Notes under the pieces: generated by a model
Told to the model about the DNA's origin: nothing
The model's database searches: none
The model's input: the letters and a program-made list of their open reading frames with translations, nothing else
Shown here: positions 21,876 through 33,562 of the stretch, one piece after another
Layout: each line of letters begins with the position of its first letter
How positions within the stretch are numbered: the stretch's first letter is position 1
Source: Leclercia adecarboxylata
Lineage (GTDB): Bacteria > Pseudomonadota > Gammaproteobacteria > Enterobacterales > Enterobacteriaceae
DNA: 64,000 nt
Direction: 5' to 3'
Assembly (NCBI GenBank): GCA_901472455.1
Contig: LR590464.1
Span: 4,092,001-4,156,000, forward strand
Made by a program: the position numbers and the translations under genes

Positions 21876-22202
21876 TTAGTCCCACCAAATATCGAAAAGT
21901 TCGCTGATGCGTACGTCTTCGAATTTACGGTCTTCCAGCCACTTACGCACGATGGCCTGATGCTCTTCGGTGCACTGGCCGATCTCTTGTTTGCAGATCA
22001 AACCTTCCCACGCCAGATAGCCGCTGCCGTCAAATGCCAGCTTGTTCGGCTCGATAACTTCATTGATGAAAGCATCTACCTCTTCATCAATTTTTTCTAC
22101 ACTGGTGCCTTCCGGGAAACGCCATGCAACCGAAAAACCAATTTCCTGGAATTCTTCGATGTGCATTTTCTTACGCAGACGACGGCTACGGTTCTTTGCC
22201 AT
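21876..22202 (-). CDS. yggL: DUF469 family protein YggL
   Basis: A 108-aa protein starting [20 protein letters not shown] and ending FDIWWD, as in E. coli YggL. The family is small and ribosome-associated, without a defined mechanism. The start codon shares one base with the trmB stop, so the pair is translationally coupled. Confidence 0.95.
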   Translation of the reverse strand: MAKNRSRRLRKKMHIEEFQEIGFSVAWRFPEGTSVEKIDEEVDAFINEVIEPNKLAFDGSGYLAWEGLICKQEIGQCTEEHQAIVRKWLEDRKFEDVRISELFDIWWD

Positions 22203-22921
22203 TATTTCACCCTCTCGAACATTAAGTCCCATACGCCGTGACCAAGACGATGGCCACGCTGTTCAAATTTCGTTACCGGACGTGAGTCAGGACGCGGCAC
22301 ATAATCATTGCTCGCCGACTGGTTTTTATACCCGTCGAGTGACGACATCACTTCCAGCATATGCTCCGCATACTGTTCCCAGTCGGTCGCCATGTGGAAA
22401 ACACCACCCAGCTTCAGTTTGCTCTTTACCAGCTCAGCAAAGGGTGCCTGAACAATACGGCGTTTATTATGGCGTGCTTTGTGCCATGGGTCAGGGAAAA
22501 AGAGCTGAACCATGTTCAGAGAATTGTCAGGGATCATCTTGTGCAGCACTTCCACCGCGTCATGACACATCACCCGCAGGTTCTCGACACCCTCTTCATG
22601 AGCCGTTGCCAGGCAAGCACCCACGCCCGGCGAGTGAACCTCAATACCGAGGAAATTCTGCTCCGGGCGCGCTTTTGCCATTGTCACCAGCGAGGCGCCC
22701 ATGCCGAAACCGATCTCCAGCGTAATCGGCGCGTCGCGGCCAAACAGTTCCACAAAGTCGAGCGGCTGTTCGGTGAACTCCACGCCCATCACCGGCCAGT
22801 AGTTATCCAGCGCGTGTTGCTGCCCCTTTGTCAGGCGCCCCTGACGGCGGACAAAGCTGCGAATACGGCGCAGCGGGCGGCCGTTTTCATCAAATTCCGG
22901 TGATATGACGTCGTTTTTCAT
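22202..22921 (-). CDS. trmB: tRNA (guanine-46-N7)-methyltransferase
   Basis: A SAM-dependent Rossmann methyltransferase making m7G46 in tRNA variable loops. The 239 aa start [19 protein letters not shown]. Motif I is [12 protein letters not shown], followed by [15 protein letters not shown], and the catalytic region is [15 protein letters not shown]. The start at 22921 was chosen over the open frame to 22963 for agreement with E. coli. It diverges from mutY. Confidence 0.96.
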   Translation of the reverse strand: MKNDVISPEFDENGRPLRRIRSFVRRQGRLTKGQQHALDNYWPVMGVEFTEQPLDFVELFGRDAPITLEIGFGMGASLVTMAKARPEQNFLGIEVHSPGVGACLATAHEEGVENLRVMCHDAVEVLHKMIPDNSLNMVQLFFPDPWHKARHNKRRIVQAPFAELVKSKLKLGGVFHMATDWEQYAEHMLEVMSSLDGYKNQSASNDYVPRPDSRPVTKFEQRGHRLGHGVWDLMFERVK

Positions 22922-23065
22922 AAAAGAGTAGTCTGCTTGTGAGAATGTTCGGGAAACGGGCATTATCCAAAGTTAATGATGGGATGCAAGCATGGGAAAG
23001 ATCCGGTTTACAGCCGCAGGCCTCTGTGCTGCAATCTGCGTCCCTGATATCGCGAAGCGAAGACC

Positions 23066-24118
23066 ATGCAAGCCTCTCAATTTTCAGCCCAGGTGCTGAA
23101 CTGGTACGACAAATACGGGCGTAAAACCCTGCCCTGGCAAATTGAAAAAACACCCTACAAAGTATGGCTCTCTGAGGTGATGTTGCAACAAACGCAGGTC
23201 GCGACTGTTATCCCCTACTTTGAGCGCTTTATGGCGCGTTTTCCAACGGTAACCGATCTGGCTAACGCCCCGCTTGATGAGGTACTGCATCTGTGGACTG
23301 GGCTAGGCTACTACGCCCGCGCCCGCAATCTGCATAAAGCCGCCCAGCAGGTGGTGTCGCTGCACGGTGGCATCTTCCCTGAAACGTTCGAGGAGGTGGC
23401 CGCCCTGCCGGGTGTCGGGCGATCTACCGCGGGGGCGATCCTCTCCCTCTCGCTGGGTAAACACTTTCCTATTCTCGACGGCAATGTGAAACGCGTGCTG
23501 GCGCGCTGCTATGCCGTTGGCGGCTGGCCGGGCAAAAAAGAGGTGGAGAAGCGTCTGTGGGAAATCAGTGAGGCAGTGACCCCCGCTCACGGCGTCGAAC
23601 GCTTTAACCAGGCAATGATGGATCTGGGAGCGATGGTCTGCACCCGCTCGAAGCCCAAATGTGAACTCTGCCCGCTGAATAATCTGTGTGTGGCTTATGC
23701 CAACCACAGCTGGGCGCAGTATCCCGGTAAAAAACCGAAGCAGACGCTGCCTGAGCGCACAGGCTATTTTCTGCTGATGCAGCACGAAGAGACGGTGTAC
23801 CTCGCTCAGCGTCCACCAAGCGGTTTGTGGGGCGGTTTATTCTGCTTCCCGCAGTTCGAGAATGAAGAGAGCCTTCGCGACTGGCTGGCGCAACGCGGCA
23901 TCCCTGCCGATACTCTTCAGCAGCTCACGGCGTTTCGTCATACCTTCAGCCACTTCCATCTGGATATTGTTCCGATGTGGCTTCCCGTGTCCTCATTCAC
24001 CTCGTGCATGGATGAAGGCACCGCTCTCTGGTATAACTTAGCGCAACCGCCATCAGTGGGGCTGGCAGCTCCTGTAGAGCGCCTTTTACAGCAATTACGT
24101 GTCGGAGCAACGGTTTAG
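23066..24118 (+). CDS. mutY: A/G-specific adenine DNA glycosylase
   Basis: Removes adenine mispaired with 8-oxoguanine. The 350 aa equal E. coli MutY. It has [19 protein letters not shown] with the catalytic Glu, the helix-hairpin-helix [13 protein letters not shown], Asp in [15 protein letters not shown], and the 4Fe-4S cysteines in [17 protein letters not shown]. The C-terminal NUDT1-like 8-oxoG recognition domain contains [12 protein letters not shown]. yggX and mltC follow, as in E. coli. Confidence 0.97.
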   Translation: MQASQFSAQVLNWYDKYGRKTLPWQIEKTPYKVWLSEVMLQQTQVATVIPYFERFMARFPTVTDLANAPLDEVLHLWTGLGYYARARNLHKAAQQVVSLHGGIFPETFEEVAALPGVGRSTAGAILSLSLGKHFPILDGNVKRVLARCYAVGGWPGKKEVEKRLWEISEAVTPAHGVERFNQAMMDLGAMVCTRSKPKCELCPLNNLCVAYANHSWAQYPGKKPKQTLPERTGYFLLMQHEETVYLAQRPPSGLWGGLFCFPQFENEESLRDWLAQRGIPADTLQQLTAFRHTFSHFHLDIVPMWLPVSSFTSCMDEGTALWYNLAQPPSVGLAAPVERLLQQLRVGATV

Positions 24119-24143
24119 CTCCGGGCGACAAAGAGGAATCAGT

Positions 24144-24417
24144 ATGGCCAGAACAATTTTTTGTACCTTCCTGCAACGCGACGCAGAAGGCCAGGACTTC
24201 CAGCTTTATCCGGGGGACCTGGGGTAAGCGCATCTATAACGAGATCTCAAAAGAGGCATGGGCGCAGTGGCAGCAAAAGCAAACCATGCTGATTAACGAG
24301 CGCAAGCTCAACATGATGAACGTTGAACACCGCAAGCAGCTGGAGCAGGAGATGGTGAATTTCCTGTTTGAAGGCAAAGACGTTCACATCGAAGGCTATA
24401 CACCACCGGAAAAATAA
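24144..24417 (+). CDS. yggX: Oxidative damage protection protein YggX (one apparent frameshift)
   Basis: A small cytosolic protein that protects Fe-S clusters and helps iron trafficking. It starts [20 protein letters not shown], with Cys7. One extra G in CTGGGGTAAG near 24222-24225 creates a premature TAA; removing it gives [17 protein letters not shown] and a 90-aa protein ending TPPEK. It is 25 bp after mutY. Confidence 0.92.
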
Positions 24418-24427
24418 TTCCCTGCGG

Positions 24428-25618
<1,191 letters not shown>

Positions 25619-25628
25619 CATTCTCTCT

Positions 25629-25657
25629 TTTACCCTCTCCTCCCCGGAGAGGGTAAA
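25629..25657. terminator. Palindromic repeat acting as possible mltC terminator
   Basis: A perfect 12-bp stem, TTTACCCTCTCC with GGAGAGGGTAAA, and a 5-nt loop, 10 bp after mltC. It belongs to the CCCTCTCC repeat family. Confidence 0.6.
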
Positions 25658-25695
25658 GATTCACTTCCCCTGTCGCTGCCTCATCCATAGGAAAG

Positions 25696-25711
25696 TGTTA
25701 TTTGCATCACA
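25696..25711 (+). promoter_or_regulatory. Candidate CRP site upstream of nupG
   Basis: TGTTA-N6-TCACA matches TGTGA-N6-TCACA in nine of ten fixed positions. E. coli nupG is under CRP and CytR/DeoR control. A second weaker half site lies in ATGTGGATTGCATT, about 30 bp downstream. Confidence 0.5.
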
Positions 25712-25855
25712 ATCCAAACTGCAAATTAATGTGGATTGCATTTTTTTGCGGGAGGTAACAAAACATCACGTCACTCGCTGATAGAATTGCATCAAATACA
25801 AAACCTAAATGTTTCTACACCAACATACAGCCCGCTCTCTTGTGAGGAAAGTAAC

Positions 25856-27119
25856 ATGAACCTTAAGCTGCAGCTTAAAATCTTGTCGTTTCTGCAGTTC
25901 TGTCTGTGGGGGAGCTGGCTAACCACGCTCGGCTCCTACATGTTTGTCACGCTCAAGTTCGATGGCGCCTCTATCGGTGCCGTTTACAGTTTCTTTGGGT
26001 ATCGGCCGCCGTCCTGATGCCGACTCTGCTCGGGATCGTGGCGGATAAGTGGATAAGCGCCAAGTGGGTGTACGCGCTTTGCCATCTGGTAGGGGCGGGT
26101 ACACTATTTATGGCAGCCGAGGTCACTACGCCAGGGGCGATGTTTATGGTGATCCTGCTTAACTCGCTGGCCTATATGCCAACGTTGGGCCTGATTAACA
26201 CCATCTCCTACTACCGTCTGAAAGACGCCGGTATGGATATCGTGACCGACTTCCCACCGATCCGTATCTGGGGCACCATTGGGCTTCATTATGGCGATGT
26301 GGGCAGTGAGCTTCGCAGGCTTTGAACTGAGCCACATGCAGCTCTATATCGGTGCTGCGCTGTCTCTCCTGCTGGCGCTGTTCACCCTGACCCTGCCGCA
26401 TATTCCGGTTTCTAACCAGCAGAAAAACCAGAGCTGGAGCGCGATGCTCGGCCTGGATGCTTTCGCGCTGTTTAAAAACAAACGTATGGCGATCTTCTTT
26501 ATCTTCTCCATGCTGCTGGGGTGCGGAACTGCAGATCACCAACATGTTCGGCAATACCTTCCTGCCACAGCTTCGATAACGACCCGCTGTTCTCCGGGGA
26601 GCTTTATCGTTGAGCATGCGTCGGTAATGATGTCGATTTCGCAGATCTCCGAAACGCTGTTCATCCTGACCATCCCGTTCTTCCTGAGCCGCTACGGTAT
26701 TAAGAACGTAATGATGATCAGTATCTTCGCGTGGATGCTGCGCTTCGGTCTGTTTGCCTACGGCGACCCGTCAGCCTTCGGTACTGTGCTGCTGGTGCTG
26801 TCGATGATTGTCTATGGCTGCGCCTTCGACTTCTTCAACATCTCTGGTTCCGTGTTTGGTGGAAAAAGAGGTTCGCCCGGAAATCCGCGCCAGCGCCCAG
26901 GGTATGTTCCTGATGATGACCAACGGCTTCGGCTGTATTCTCGGCGGCGTGGTGAGCGGCAAGGTTGTAGAGATGTATACCACTAACGGTATTACTGACT
27001 GGCAGCCGGTGTGGCTGATCTTTGCAGGCTACTCACTGGTACTCGCCTTCGCCTTCATGGTGTTGTTCAAGTACAAACATGTTCGTACTCCAACAGGTGC
27101 GCAGAGCATCGCGCATTAA
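25856..27119 (+). CDS. nupG: Nucleoside permease NupG (many apparent frameshifts)
   Basis: An MFS proton-linked importer of purine and pyrimidine nucleosides. It begins MNLKLQLKILSFLQFCLWGS and ends KYKHVRTPTGAQSIAH. All twelve helices can be recovered across the frames, with ISYYRLKDAGMDIVTDFPPIRIWGTIG and SQISETLFILTIPFFLSRYG conserved. About seven extra bases occur (near 25993, 26004, 26282, 26520, 26564, 26598 and 26860), nearly all duplications of a neighbouring base. Such density in an otherwise perfect gene argues for read errors. Confidence 0.88.
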
Positions 27120-27131
27120 TCTGTTACGTTC

Positions 27132-27161
27132 CCCCCCTCCTGCTGGAGGGGGAATTTTTTT
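27132..27161 (+). terminator. Rho-independent terminator of nupG
   Basis: TCCCCCTCC-like arm, loop TGCT and GGAGGGGGA arm, followed by seven T. It sits 12 bp after the nupG stop and 13 bp before the convergent speC stop. Confidence 0.85.
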
Positions 27162-27173
27162 ACTTCAATACAT

Positions 27174-29310
27174 TTACTTCAGTACATAGCCGTACAACCG
27201 TTTAATCCCGTCCGCATCTTTCTCGCTGTAAACGCCCTGCAATTCCGGTGAAAAACCAGGCAGCAAATTAACGCCCTCTTCCAGCGCCAGGAAGTAACGC
27301 TGCACCGCCCCGCCCCACAGTTCGCCCGGTACGACACACAGCACGCCCGGCGGGTATGGCAACGCCCCTTCTGCCGCAATGCGCCCTTCGGCTTCGCTGA
27401 TGCGCACCAGCTCGACATTACCGCGAATGAAGGCCTGGTTAGCATCCTGCGGGTTCATTGCCACGGTGGGCAGGCTCTCTTTGCGGAACATCGCTTTCTG
27501 CAGATCCTTCACGTCAAAGCTGACGTACAGATCGTGCATCTCCTGGCAGAGCTGACGCAGGGTGTAATCGCGATAGCGCACCGGGTATTTCTTCCAGATG
27601 GTTGGCAGAACATCCGCCAGCGGAGTGTCGTCCTCGATGTGCTGTTCAAACTGACCCAGCATCGCCACCAGTTGCGCCATCTTCTCTGCGCTCTCTGCCG
27701 GGGTGAGCAGGAAGAGTATGGAGTTGAGATCGCACTTCTCCGGCACAATGCCTTTCTCGCGCAGGTAGTGCGCCAGAATGGTCGCCGGGATGCCAAAGTC
27801 AGTGTACTCCCCGCTTTCAGCATCGATGCCCGGGGTGGTCAGCAGCAGCTTGCATGGGTCGACAAAGTATTGTTCCTCGGCATAGCCCTCAAAACCGTGC
27901 CATTTCGCACCCGGCTCAAAGCTGAAGAAACGCAGCTCGCTGGCAATGGCGTGGGTAGGATGATCCTGCCACGGACGCCCGGCCACCACCGGCGGGATAA
28001 AAGGTTTAATCATTTTGCAGTTAGCAATGATTGCCTTGCGCGCTTCGATACCCAGCGCAACGCACTCAGCCCACAGTCGACGCCCGCTCTCTCCTTCATG
28101 GATCTTGGCATTCACGTCGAGGGCCGCAAACAGCGGATAGAACGGGCTGGTCGAGGCATGCAGCATAAATGCGTTGTTGAGACGTTTATGCGGGCAGAAA
28201 CGGGCCTGGCCGCGGATATGGTTATCTTTTTTGTGGATCTGCGAGGTCTGGGAGAAACCGGCCTGCTGTTTATGCACCGACTGGGTGACAAAGATCCCCG
28301 GATCATTCTCGTTAAGTTCCAGCAACAGCGGCGAGCTGTCGGCCATCATCGGGATAAACTGCTCGTAACCTACCCATGCGGAGTCAAACAGGATGTAGTC
28401 GCACAGTTGGCCGATTTTATCGATTACCTGACGGGCATTATAGATAGTGCCGTCATAGGTGCCGAGCTGGATCACTGCCAGACGGAACGGACGCGCGTCA
28501 CGGGCTTTTTCCGGTGCAACTTCACGGATCAGCTCCCGCAGGTACGTCTCGTCAAAGCAACGGTCATCAATACCGCCAATGAAGCCAAACGGGTTGCGTG
28601 CCGCTTCGAGATAAACGGGCGTGGCCCCGGCCTGAATCAGCGCACCATGATGGTTAGATTTATGGTTGTTGCGGTCAAACAGCACCAGATCGCCACGGGT
28701 GAGTAGCGCATTGGTCACCACCTTATTGGCGGCCGAAGTCCCGTTGAGCACGAAATAGGTCTTGTCGGCGTTAAACACCTTTGCGGCAAACTTCTGCGCG
28801 TGTTTGGCGGAACCTTCATGGATCAGCAGATCGCCCAACTTCACGTCGGCGTTGCACATATCGGCACGAAAAACATTTTCACCAAAGAAATCGTAAAACT
28901 GACGCCCGGCCGGGTGTTTCTTAAAGAACGCTCCCGTGCTGGTGCCCAGGACAGGCAAAGGTGCTGTTGTCCATGGCCACATACTGGCTGAGGGTGTCGA
29001 AAAACGGCGGCAGCAGGTTCTCTTCGTAGCGACAGGCTGCGGCTTCCAGCTCTAACCACTCCTGCGCTTTGCCGTCGATCACGCCATCAACGCCCGCAGG
29101 GATCTCAACAGGCTGAGGCGAGAACATAAATACAGGCAGGTTAAAGCCGGTGCGTTTCAGTAACGCGAGGATGCCGCTGTGACTGTCAGCGACGGTAATG
29201 ACGACTGCCGCCACATCCGTAAAATCGGTGTTATCCAGCGTCACCACTTCCCGGTGCGTGGACAACGCGGACGCCAGCTCACGGCTGACGGCAATTTTCA
29301 TTGATTTCAT
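27174..29310 (-). CDS. speC: Biosynthetic ornithine decarboxylase (one apparent frameshift)
   Basis: A PLP fold-I decarboxylase making putrescine from ornithine. The N-terminal receiver-like wing domain starts MKSMKIAVSRELASAL. The catalytic domain has SVHKQQAGFSQTSQIHKKD with the PLP lysine. The end LYGYVLK matches E. coli SpeC (711 aa). An extra G in the C-run at 28933-28935 breaks the frame after FACPGHQHG. It is convergent with nupG. Confidence 0.94.
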
Positions 29311-29708
29311 AAGCGCAAATACCCGTGCAAGGCGAGAAAAAGCCCCGGACAGGGAGTCCCCCTGTCCAACGAATGTGTCTGACCGGAGTTCAGCTCCGAC
29401 CGCCAGACATCAGTAAAAACAGAACGCGTCTGGTTTTACTGTTGTCCTGCAGTGAGCCTGCATTACCCTCACCGCATGGTGAGCGTAGAATAAGATGTGT
29501 CGATACGGCCAGCCATTCGCGCAGCAAAAGAGAGTCTGTTCATCGGCGGCCCCGTATCTGAGAGGAGAAAATTCGCGCAATAATGTCACCTTTCTCCAGG
29601 GGGCGCAAGAAGGAATCATTATGCAAAAAACGGGATAACACTTGGCGATTACTCCCTGAAAAGAGTAATAATAATGCAAGATCAATGAGTAAATAACAGG
29701 AGTTCACA
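29311..29708. other. speC leader / yqgA upstream region
   Basis: About 400 bp between divergent speC and yqgA without a credible gene. A GGACAGGG...CCCTGTCC palindrome lies near 29348-29369, and a TAAAAACAGAAC...TGGTTTTACTG inverted repeat near 29412-29442. These could be leader structures, but I cannot assign a regulator. Confidence 0.4.
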
Positions 29709-30419
29709 GTGGTTATTGGACCGTTTATCAATGCGGGAGCCGTGCTGCTGGGCGGCGTACTTGGCGCCGTGCTCAGCCAGCGATTACCGGAGCGTATTCG
29801 CTCTTCAATGCCCTCTATCTTTGGCCTGGCCTCATTGGGAATTGGTATTCTGCTGGTCCATCAAGTGCGCTAACCTGCCAGTGATGGTGCTGGCAACGCT
29901 GCTCGGGCACTGATTGGCGAGTTCTGCTATCTGGAGAAGGGAATTAACGGCGCCGTCAGCAGAGCGAAAAACCTGCTCTCGCGCGGTCAGCATAAGGGTG
30001 GCGCTCATGACTCCTATATCCAGAATTATGTTGCCATTATCATTCTGTTTTGCGCCAGCGGCACAGGGATCTTTGGTTCGATGCAGGAGGGGATGACCGG
30101 CGACCCCAGCATCCTTATCGCCAAAGCCTTCCTGGATTTCTTTACCCGCGACGATTTTGCGACCACGCTGGGTATCGCCGTTGCCGCGATTTGCGTGCCG
30201 ATGCTGCTTATCCAGCTCGCCCTCGCAACCTGCGCCACGCTAATCTTACCCCTGACCACGCCAGCGATGATGGCAGACTTCACCGCCGTCGGCGGTTTGC
30301 TGCTGCTGGCAACAGGGCTGCGAATATGCGGAATTAAGATGTTTGCGGTGGTAAATATGCTACCAGCGCTGGTGATCGCCATGCCCCTTTCTGCCCTGTG
30401 GACCGCGTTTTTTGCCTGA
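29709..30419 (+). CDS. yqgA: DUF554 inner-membrane protein YqgA (apparent frameshifts)
   Basis: A predicted membrane protein with several hydrophobic helices and no known function. It starts with GTG (MVIGPFINAGAVLLGGVLGA) and carries CASGTGIFGSMQEGMTGDPSIL and GIKMFAVVNMLPAL. An extra C near 29860, a missing G near 29909 and a compensating pair near 30145-30160 disturb the frame. Repaired, it is about 236 aa (E. coli 235). It is the last conserved gene before tRNA-Phe, as in E. coli. Confidence 0.88.
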
Positions 30420-30474
30420 GATAGCAGCAAACTGGCGAGAGAGTGTGCGGTCGGTAGCGAATTCAACAAATTCC

Positions 30475-30505
30475 GTTGACGGCACGAGGCGGATCGGGTT
30501 TTAAT
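30475..30505 (+). promoter_or_regulatory. Promoter of tRNA-Phe
   Basis: TTGACG, a 17-18 bp spacer and TTTAAT, with a GC-rich discriminator (CGCCCCG) before the mature tRNA. The layout is that of a stringent stable-RNA promoter. Confidence 0.65.
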
Positions 30506-30515
30506 TCGCCCCGTT

Positions 30516-30591
30516 GCCCGGATAGCTCAGTCGGTAGAGCAGGGGATTGAAAATCCCCGTGTCCTTGGTTCGATTCCGAGTCCGGGCACCA
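30516..30591 (+). tRNA. pheV: tRNA-Phe (GAA)
   Basis: 76 nt including the encoded CCA. The acceptor stem is GCCCGGA/TCCGGGC, the D loop AGCTCAGTCGGTAGAGC, the anticodon stem GGGGA/TCCCC with loop TTGAAAA (anticodon GAA), and the T arm ends GGTTCGATTCC. By eye it is identical to E. coli tRNA-Phe. The position after yqgA corresponds to pheV. The 3' end is an established integration target, and accessory DNA starts immediately after it. Confidence 0.98.
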
Positions 30592-30730
30592 CTAATTTTG
30601 CATCAAAGCACGCTGGTTAAGAGATGAGAACCTTAACGGGCGGTTAATACAGGGGCCGGTCATTACGGAATGTCCTCCGGTGTAGGCGTATCTGCACTGG
30701 TTAACGTTTCTGAATCAGTCCCTCAAGTGA

Positions 30731-30754
30731 GGGAGCCTGTTCGCGCAGGCTCCC
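30731..30754. terminator. Hairpin between tRNA-Phe and integrase
   Basis: GGGAGCCTG pairs with CAGGCTCCC around TTCGCG, followed by TTCTCTC. It lies between the tRNA (plus strand) and the integrase stop (minus strand). Confidence 0.65.
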
Positions 30755-30786
30755 TTCTCTCGATCACTGGCAATAATCCCAGTCAA

Positions 30787-31816
30787 TCAGTTTTGTGTCA
30801 ATAGTTGTAATTCCCTTTCTACACAGAGATCTGTGTGCAGGGACAATTCTTCTTCCAGTGTTTTTCCCACAATGTCCATCTTGAGTTCCACATATTCCAT
30901 TGTTGTGCTTACGCTACGATGACCCAGTAAATCTTTAACCAGCTGAAGATTCCTTTCCGGTGCTTTCATCAGTTCTGTAGCCAGGGTATGTCTGAAACGG
31001 TGCGGCGAAACGGCAAAACCACATTCCTTTGACAGACGGCGAAAAAAGGAGCGGATCTTTTGATGCATCACTGTCACATCATTTCTGTCAAATTTTGCTT
31101 TTTTCCCGGCAATGTAAAAACTGACATCGAAGAGGTTATCTTTTGGCCCGGCTCCAGCCTCCGTTGCCCGTGTAAGAAGAAGCTGTAGCCGCAAACGCAG
31201 CTGCTTAACAACGGGAACGCGCCATTCCCTGTGCGTTTTACTCCCCTCAAGGCGCAGATCTATATAGCCTTCTGTCAGATTGACGTCCTGAGCTGAATAT
31301 GCAGCAGTTGATTTTGCCTCATTCCCGTATATCTGAGCGTATCCAGGACGGTTATCCAGAACCAAGCCGGGTAAAGCGCACTCCGCCCGCCACGTGCGAA
31401 AATTTTCCGGTTGGATTCAATTTCAGCCTGCTGCATTATCAGATAAAGGCGGGTTAGCTGAGAGCGGTTTAAAGTCCGTTTTTTCTTTCTGTCCCGCTGT
31501 ACAGTGCAGTTGTTAAAAGGGTTTTTGCCCGCAGGCAATAAACCACTTTCCATAGCATAGTTATAGAGGGCCCTGAGATGTGCAATTTTATTGTTCCAGG
31601 TCTGCGCCGATTGTTGTTTTTCTCTGAGTACATATCGCCGCCATCTTAGAACTTCATGATGAGTAACCATTGATGGGGTTATGTCAGCCCCGTAAATTTC
31701 AGGAACCCCTTTACAACCTTTGCGTAGCTCCATTCTGTTGCAGCGCGCAGGTTTCGGGCGAAGAAGTACTCCTCAAGCAATTCTTCCCATGTCGTATAAT
31801 GGTTTTTGTCAGACAT
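30787..31816 (-). CDS. Site-specific tyrosine integrase (two apparent frameshifts)
   Basis: A phage-type integrase, about 342 aa after repair, starting at the ATG 31814-31816 (MSDKNHYTTWEELLEEYFFA). The SAM-like N-terminal domain is followed by the catalytic residues: Arg in YTGMRQNQLLHI, His/Arg in SPHRFRHTLATELM, GHRSVSTTMEYVEL with the nucleophile Tyr. A missing G near 31682 and a missing base near 31290 split the frame. The position beside tRNA-Phe and the orientation toward it fit the integrase of this island. Confidence 0.87.
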
Positions 31817-31956
31817 ACAGCATTTCCTTTTTCTAAATCAAGCTGCCCTTAAGGGCCCTCATGGACTGCCCCTCCTTCACAGGAAAGACAGAAGCCCGCT
31901 GTCTTCAGGGGAAGACGCTCCTCTGAAAAGGTGTGTAGTCTTGACAAGATATCCAC

Positions 31957-33496
31957 TTACAGGTTTAAACGTGCCTTCTTTGCCAGGAGAGTGGTACAGT
32001 TTCGCTTTAATAAACGCTCTCCCCGGCGCACCTTGTGAATATGCAGCTTCTCAAATTCCATTTGTATGGTATCCCTGCTTAGCTCTGCTCCGCTTTCTCT
32101 GATGTAAAGATAAAATATGTCCGGAACCCTGAGAAAGATGAACCCTGCAACTGCATGCGCCCTCGAATCAGGCTGATTAATGTCAATTCGCTTGCTCTTA
32201 AGTCCTTCAGAAAGCCACCTGAGAAATTCAGTGCCAGTCTGTTTTTTTATCACTGATTTTTGTGCGTCAATGTTAATGCTGTGTAAAGGGATGTTATCCT
32301 CTACAGCGTGTTCAGGGAAAGAGTCTTCTGCTACTGTCTGATTTATCTCAGGCTTATCAGCATCTGGAAGTAGTTCATTAAGGGGGGAAAATTCTGGCTC
32401 ATTTTCTGTTCTCGTACTGATTGAAGACTCTTCATCACATGCTTCAGTCCCGGTCATATCAGGCTCTTCAATGGCACTGAAAAGGCTTAGCAGCATCTCT
32501 GTATCAGCCTTCTCTGTTTCGTTTGGATCACATTCCGTACTCTCGCCTGCCTTTTCATTGCTGACGAGATTGCTGCCATCAGCCATCGGCACCGGTGCAA
32601 TAGAAGATGCGAGTTGAATTCCCTGCAAATCTGCAGCTTCTGGCGATGTAGTTTTCAGTGTTGTTTCTACTGACGGTTCTAATTCAATCTCTTGATCAGA
32701 CGGCGTTTGCGGAACTGAAAGAGCCGGCTCTATGAGGGTGTTAACTTTCTCATTTGCCCCGGATACCTCCAGCGAAGGCGATTCCACCTTTTCGGCAGCT
32801 TGCTTCATTAAGCTTCTGATAAGTGGCATCGCCGGATGCTGATTCCATAAGGAACCGGCAAGATTACCCAGAGCTTCGGGATTTTCTGCCAGCCATCCTG
32901 TAGCCTCTGCTGGCATAAGTTGTCCGGCTGCCAGCGCTGCAAAAGCTGAAGAGTTGTCAGCTTCACGGAAGCGAAATCGATAAGGCGAGTCCGGAACGGT
33001 TATTCCCGGAAGCCAGCGTTTACCGTCAAGCAACTCACCCTCCAGAGACGCCAGGAGCGGCAAATGCCAGAACAGTGCAGACCAGAAAATGACCGCATTC
33101 CACATCACGTTTTGCTCTGCCTGCTCTTCTGGCGCAGCGCCGGGTGGAAACATGTATCCTTTGGCCAGTCTGACCGCACAGGTTGTGAACTGCAGCGTAA
33201 GGTCCCCGAAGCCGTCTGACTGCGACCACTTTCCCTGCTGTGTTGCCGGCACATTCTGTACCCTGGCCAGTAAGCCATGCAGTGGCGTTATATAAAGCCG
33301 GTGATAAACATCCGCCGGAAGTGAGCTGTTTTCCCATATTTGTTGGCAGGCAGGTTTTTCTTAACGGACTACGGCACAGCGTATCGACCGTACGCGGAGT
33401 GTGGTAGCCGGCAGGTGTGACAACGGATACATGATGTACTGGTTCCGGTTCACCTTTTGAAAACAGAAACCTCAGGGTCCTGATTCTGTCGCGCAT
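31957..33496 (-). CDS. MobH/TraI_2-like protein lacking the metal-site histidines (one apparent frameshift)
   Basis: About 513 aa after removing an extra A in the run at 33355-33359. The N-terminal part follows the TraI_2 domain of MobH relaxases: AGYHTPRTVDTLCRSPLR, IWENSSLPADVYHRLYITPL and FPPGAAPEEQAEQNVMWNAV. Where relaxases have SExHHH, H and HD, this one has TQQGKWSQ, GFGDLTLQF and ALFWHLPL, so the metal-dependent nickase site is lost. A long acidic, low-complexity middle leads to a C-terminal TraI_2_C-type domain (YIRESGAELSRDTIQMEFEKL). It is probably non-catalytic, perhaps DNA-binding or regulatory. It lies between the integrase and the helicase. Confidence 0.7.
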
Positions 33497-33562
33497 GATT
33501 TTCTCCTGGTATAGGGCTGCCCAGTGTTGTGACACTCCCCGCGCTTCACCATAAAAAACCAG

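Noticed and set aside
33035..33535. 166-codon ORF upstream of the MobH-like gene as a separate protein
   Set aside because: Its first 60 codons are the true N-terminus of the MobH-like protein and the remainder is an out-of-frame reading after an extra A at 33355-33359.
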